Source of the DNA: a virus
Virus record (IMG/VR): IMGVR_UViG_3300032731_000244
Coordinates: 1-46,500 of that record
Reading direction: 5' to 3' (one strand)
Length of the DNA: 46,500 bases
The first letter of the stretch is position 1; every line of letters starts with the position of its first letter. A model generated the notes under the pieces. That model was given only the letters and a program-made list of their open reading frames with translations. It ran no database searches and was not told the DNA's origin. Positions 45,495 to 46,500 of this stretch are shown here, piece after piece. A program made the translations under genes and the position numbers.

Positions 45495-45648
45495 AGCTAC
45501 CCAGTGGGGCGGTAAGGCGATTGTAGACCAGTGTCCATACTGCGGGAAGCGGAGGGACACATTTCCCGCTGACAAGCATCGTGGGGGCTGCAAATATAAG
45601 TCACATATGCGCCGCATTGACGCGGTTCTGAGAATAGAGGGGGAGTGA
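45439..45648 (+). CDS. Zinc-site protein of unknown function
   Basis: 69 residues (or 67 from the second ATG). Helical start, then CPYCGKRRDTFPADKHRGGC, a CxxC...HxxxC site. Overlaps the preceding gene by 56 bases. Confidence 0.6.
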   Translation: MPMSESYKNVLIDVRELLRATQWGGKAIVDQCPYCGKRRDTFPADKHRGGCKYKSHMRRIDAVLRIEGE

Positions 45649-45935
45649 TGACAGCAAAGTCGTGTCCAGTTTGTAGCATCATAGATGAACACCCAGCGCA
45701 TGGGTTCTGGTACGTATGTACTGATTGTGGTACTAAGTTTCGTCCCGCTACCGTTGTAGATACCGAAACATATCCAAGGCCGTATCGCGCTGTTGTCAGA
45801 GAGCGTAACGATCTGCTGGCAGCGTGTGCAAGATTGCGCGCCTTGCACAACAGGTTGCGGGGCTGCACTTGCGAAATCTGTGCGGCGTGCGATGCAGCCG
45901 ATCTAGTCATCGCCAAGGCAAAGGGGGAGCAATGA
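45648..45935 (+). CDS. Cys-rich protein of unknown function
   Basis: 95 residues from the ATG at 45648; GAGGGGGAGTG upstream. SCPVCSIIDEHPAHGFWYVC with TDCG forms one zinc site, and CTCEICAACDAAD near the C-terminus another. A middle helix (YRAVVRERNDLLAACARLRA) separates them. Not recognised. Confidence 0.65.
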   Translation: MTAKSCPVCSIIDEHPAHGFWYVCTDCGTKFRPATVVDTETYPRPYRAVVRERNDLLAACARLRALHNRLRGCTCEICAACDAADLVIAKAKGEQ

Positions 45936-46240
45936 ACATTCCGTGGTGGGGACTGGGGCTTGTGTTAGGAGCGGCGCTATCGGCGGGGGCTTGCTTTGGC
46001 GCTCTCGTGATGGCAGCAGTCGCAGCCGGGAAGCGCGCTGATGATAGATACATCATCGCTGTGCTACACAAAGCAATTGACGAAGTCATCGGATGGATGG
46101 AACATGCCCCATTTGATTCTAGCAACGGAGTCACTGATCCAACTGGAACCGTCGATGAAGGCAATGTGGTTGGCTGGCGTTATCATGGTGAACTGCTGGA
46201 TATATTGCTAGACATTCGCAAGGCCAAGCAAGATGACTGA
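45932..46240 (+). CDS. Single-span membrane protein
   Basis: 102 residues; AAGGGGGAGCA upstream. Span: GLGLVLGAALSAGACFGALV, then MAAVAAG and a basic KRADDRY, so C-in. C-terminal helical domain (IIAVLHKAIDEVIGWMEHAP). Unknown function. Confidence 0.64.
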   Translation: MNIPWWGLGLVLGAALSAGACFGALVMAAVAAGKRADDRYIIAVLHKAIDEVIGWMEHAPFDSSNGVTDPTGTVDEGNVVGWRYHGELLDILLDIRKAKQDD

Positions 46241-46481
46241 CATCGGCCTGCCGTACGACCGGGTGTGCGAGATCATTGACGTAGTTGCCGTAAAGGAAAT
46301 ATGTCCATACTCAAAGGTTGCACGGACGTCCTGGGAGATTGCATCAGTTAGACATCTTATACAATACGGCCACGCGTTGCTGCGTGCGCTGGAAGAGGCG
46401 CATCTAGCTAGACAGGAAGAGGTCCGCCCTGATGAGGCCGAAATGGCGGGGCACGATGGCAGATATGATGGGCGGATGTAA
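46233..46481 (+). CDS. Small protein of unknown function
   Basis: 82 residues; overlaps the previous gene by eight bases. RVCEIIDVVAVKEICPYSKV, IQYGHALLRALEEAHLARQE; acidic C-terminus. Not recognised. Confidence 0.6.
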   Translation: MTDIGLPYDRVCEIIDVVAVKEICPYSKVARTSWEIASVRHLIQYGHALLRALEEAHLARQEEVRPDEAEMAGHDGRYDGRM

Positions 46482-46492
46482 TAGGGGGAGTG

Positions 46493-46500
46493 ATGGCCGA
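46493..46500 (+). CDS. Start of a further gene, cut by the window edge
   Basis: ATAGGGGGAGTG followed by ATG at 46493, the same ribosome-site pattern used by the preceding genes. Only MA and part of a third codon are visible. Confidence 0.45.

Overview
The window is part of a tailed double-stranded DNA phage genome (Caudoviricetes). The evidence is a recognisable head-packaging module (small and large terminase, portal, Mu F-like minor head protein, capsid protease, HK97-type major capsid protein), a DnaB helicase beside a replication-initiator-like protein, and dozens of tightly packed, often 1- or 4-base-overlapping small genes of unknown function. Both ends are cut inside genes. I see no integrase, tRNA, CRISPR array, tape-measure protein or lysis gene that I could name with confidence, so lifestyle and virion type stay open. 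The host is a bacterium. A DnaB intein and a proline-rich SPLPTPTP segment would fit Chloroflexota, but that is only a weak guess.

Layout. Bases 1-21810 are read almost entirely on the minus strand and hold the late genes. In transcription order (right to left) these are: small proteins, an XRE regulator, HNH nucleases, a ParB-like protein, terS, terL, portal, minor head protein, a roughly 580-base non-coding control region (10205-10784), small structural proteins, a DUF1566 protein, capsid protease, probable decoration protein, major capsid protein, and three parallel beta-helix proteins. One HNH gene (2764-3588) sits on the opposite strand with its own promoter. Bases 21811-22389 form a divergent control region with facing-away promoters, repeats and an operator-like palindrome. 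Bases 22390-46500 are read on the plus strand. A first block of small accessory genes (22390-31861) ends in a strong terminator. A second block begins at a promoter near 32000 with a structured leader. A third begins at a promoter near 36080, again with a structured leader, and carries a GIY-YIG-type protein, a replication initiator, DnaB with an intein, a DarG-type macro-domain protein and a DUF5131 protein.

Most notable points. (1) The 10.4-10.8 kb control region has two back-to-back sigma70-like promoters, each followed within about 80-150 bases by an intrinsic terminator. This predicts two divergent small RNAs, or an attenuated late promoter. (2) Two later promoters are followed by leaders able to form long stems. 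(3) Homing-type elements are frequent: five HNH genes or remnants, a NUMOD4/HNH gene, a GIY-YIG-like gene and a LAGLIDADG intein in the DnaB P-loop. Several have left visible scars: duplicated gene starts and duplicated ribosome-binding junctions. (4) A 268-base piece of the terminase nuclease domain is duplicated upstream and fused to another protein. (5) A 20-base perfect direct repeat flanks one gene cassette. (6) A short tandem dyad repeat inside the initiator gene resembles a lambda-style origin.

Gene starts were chosen from Shine-Dalgarno spacing and overlap with the preceding stop. All functions come from reading motifs by eye, without database searches.
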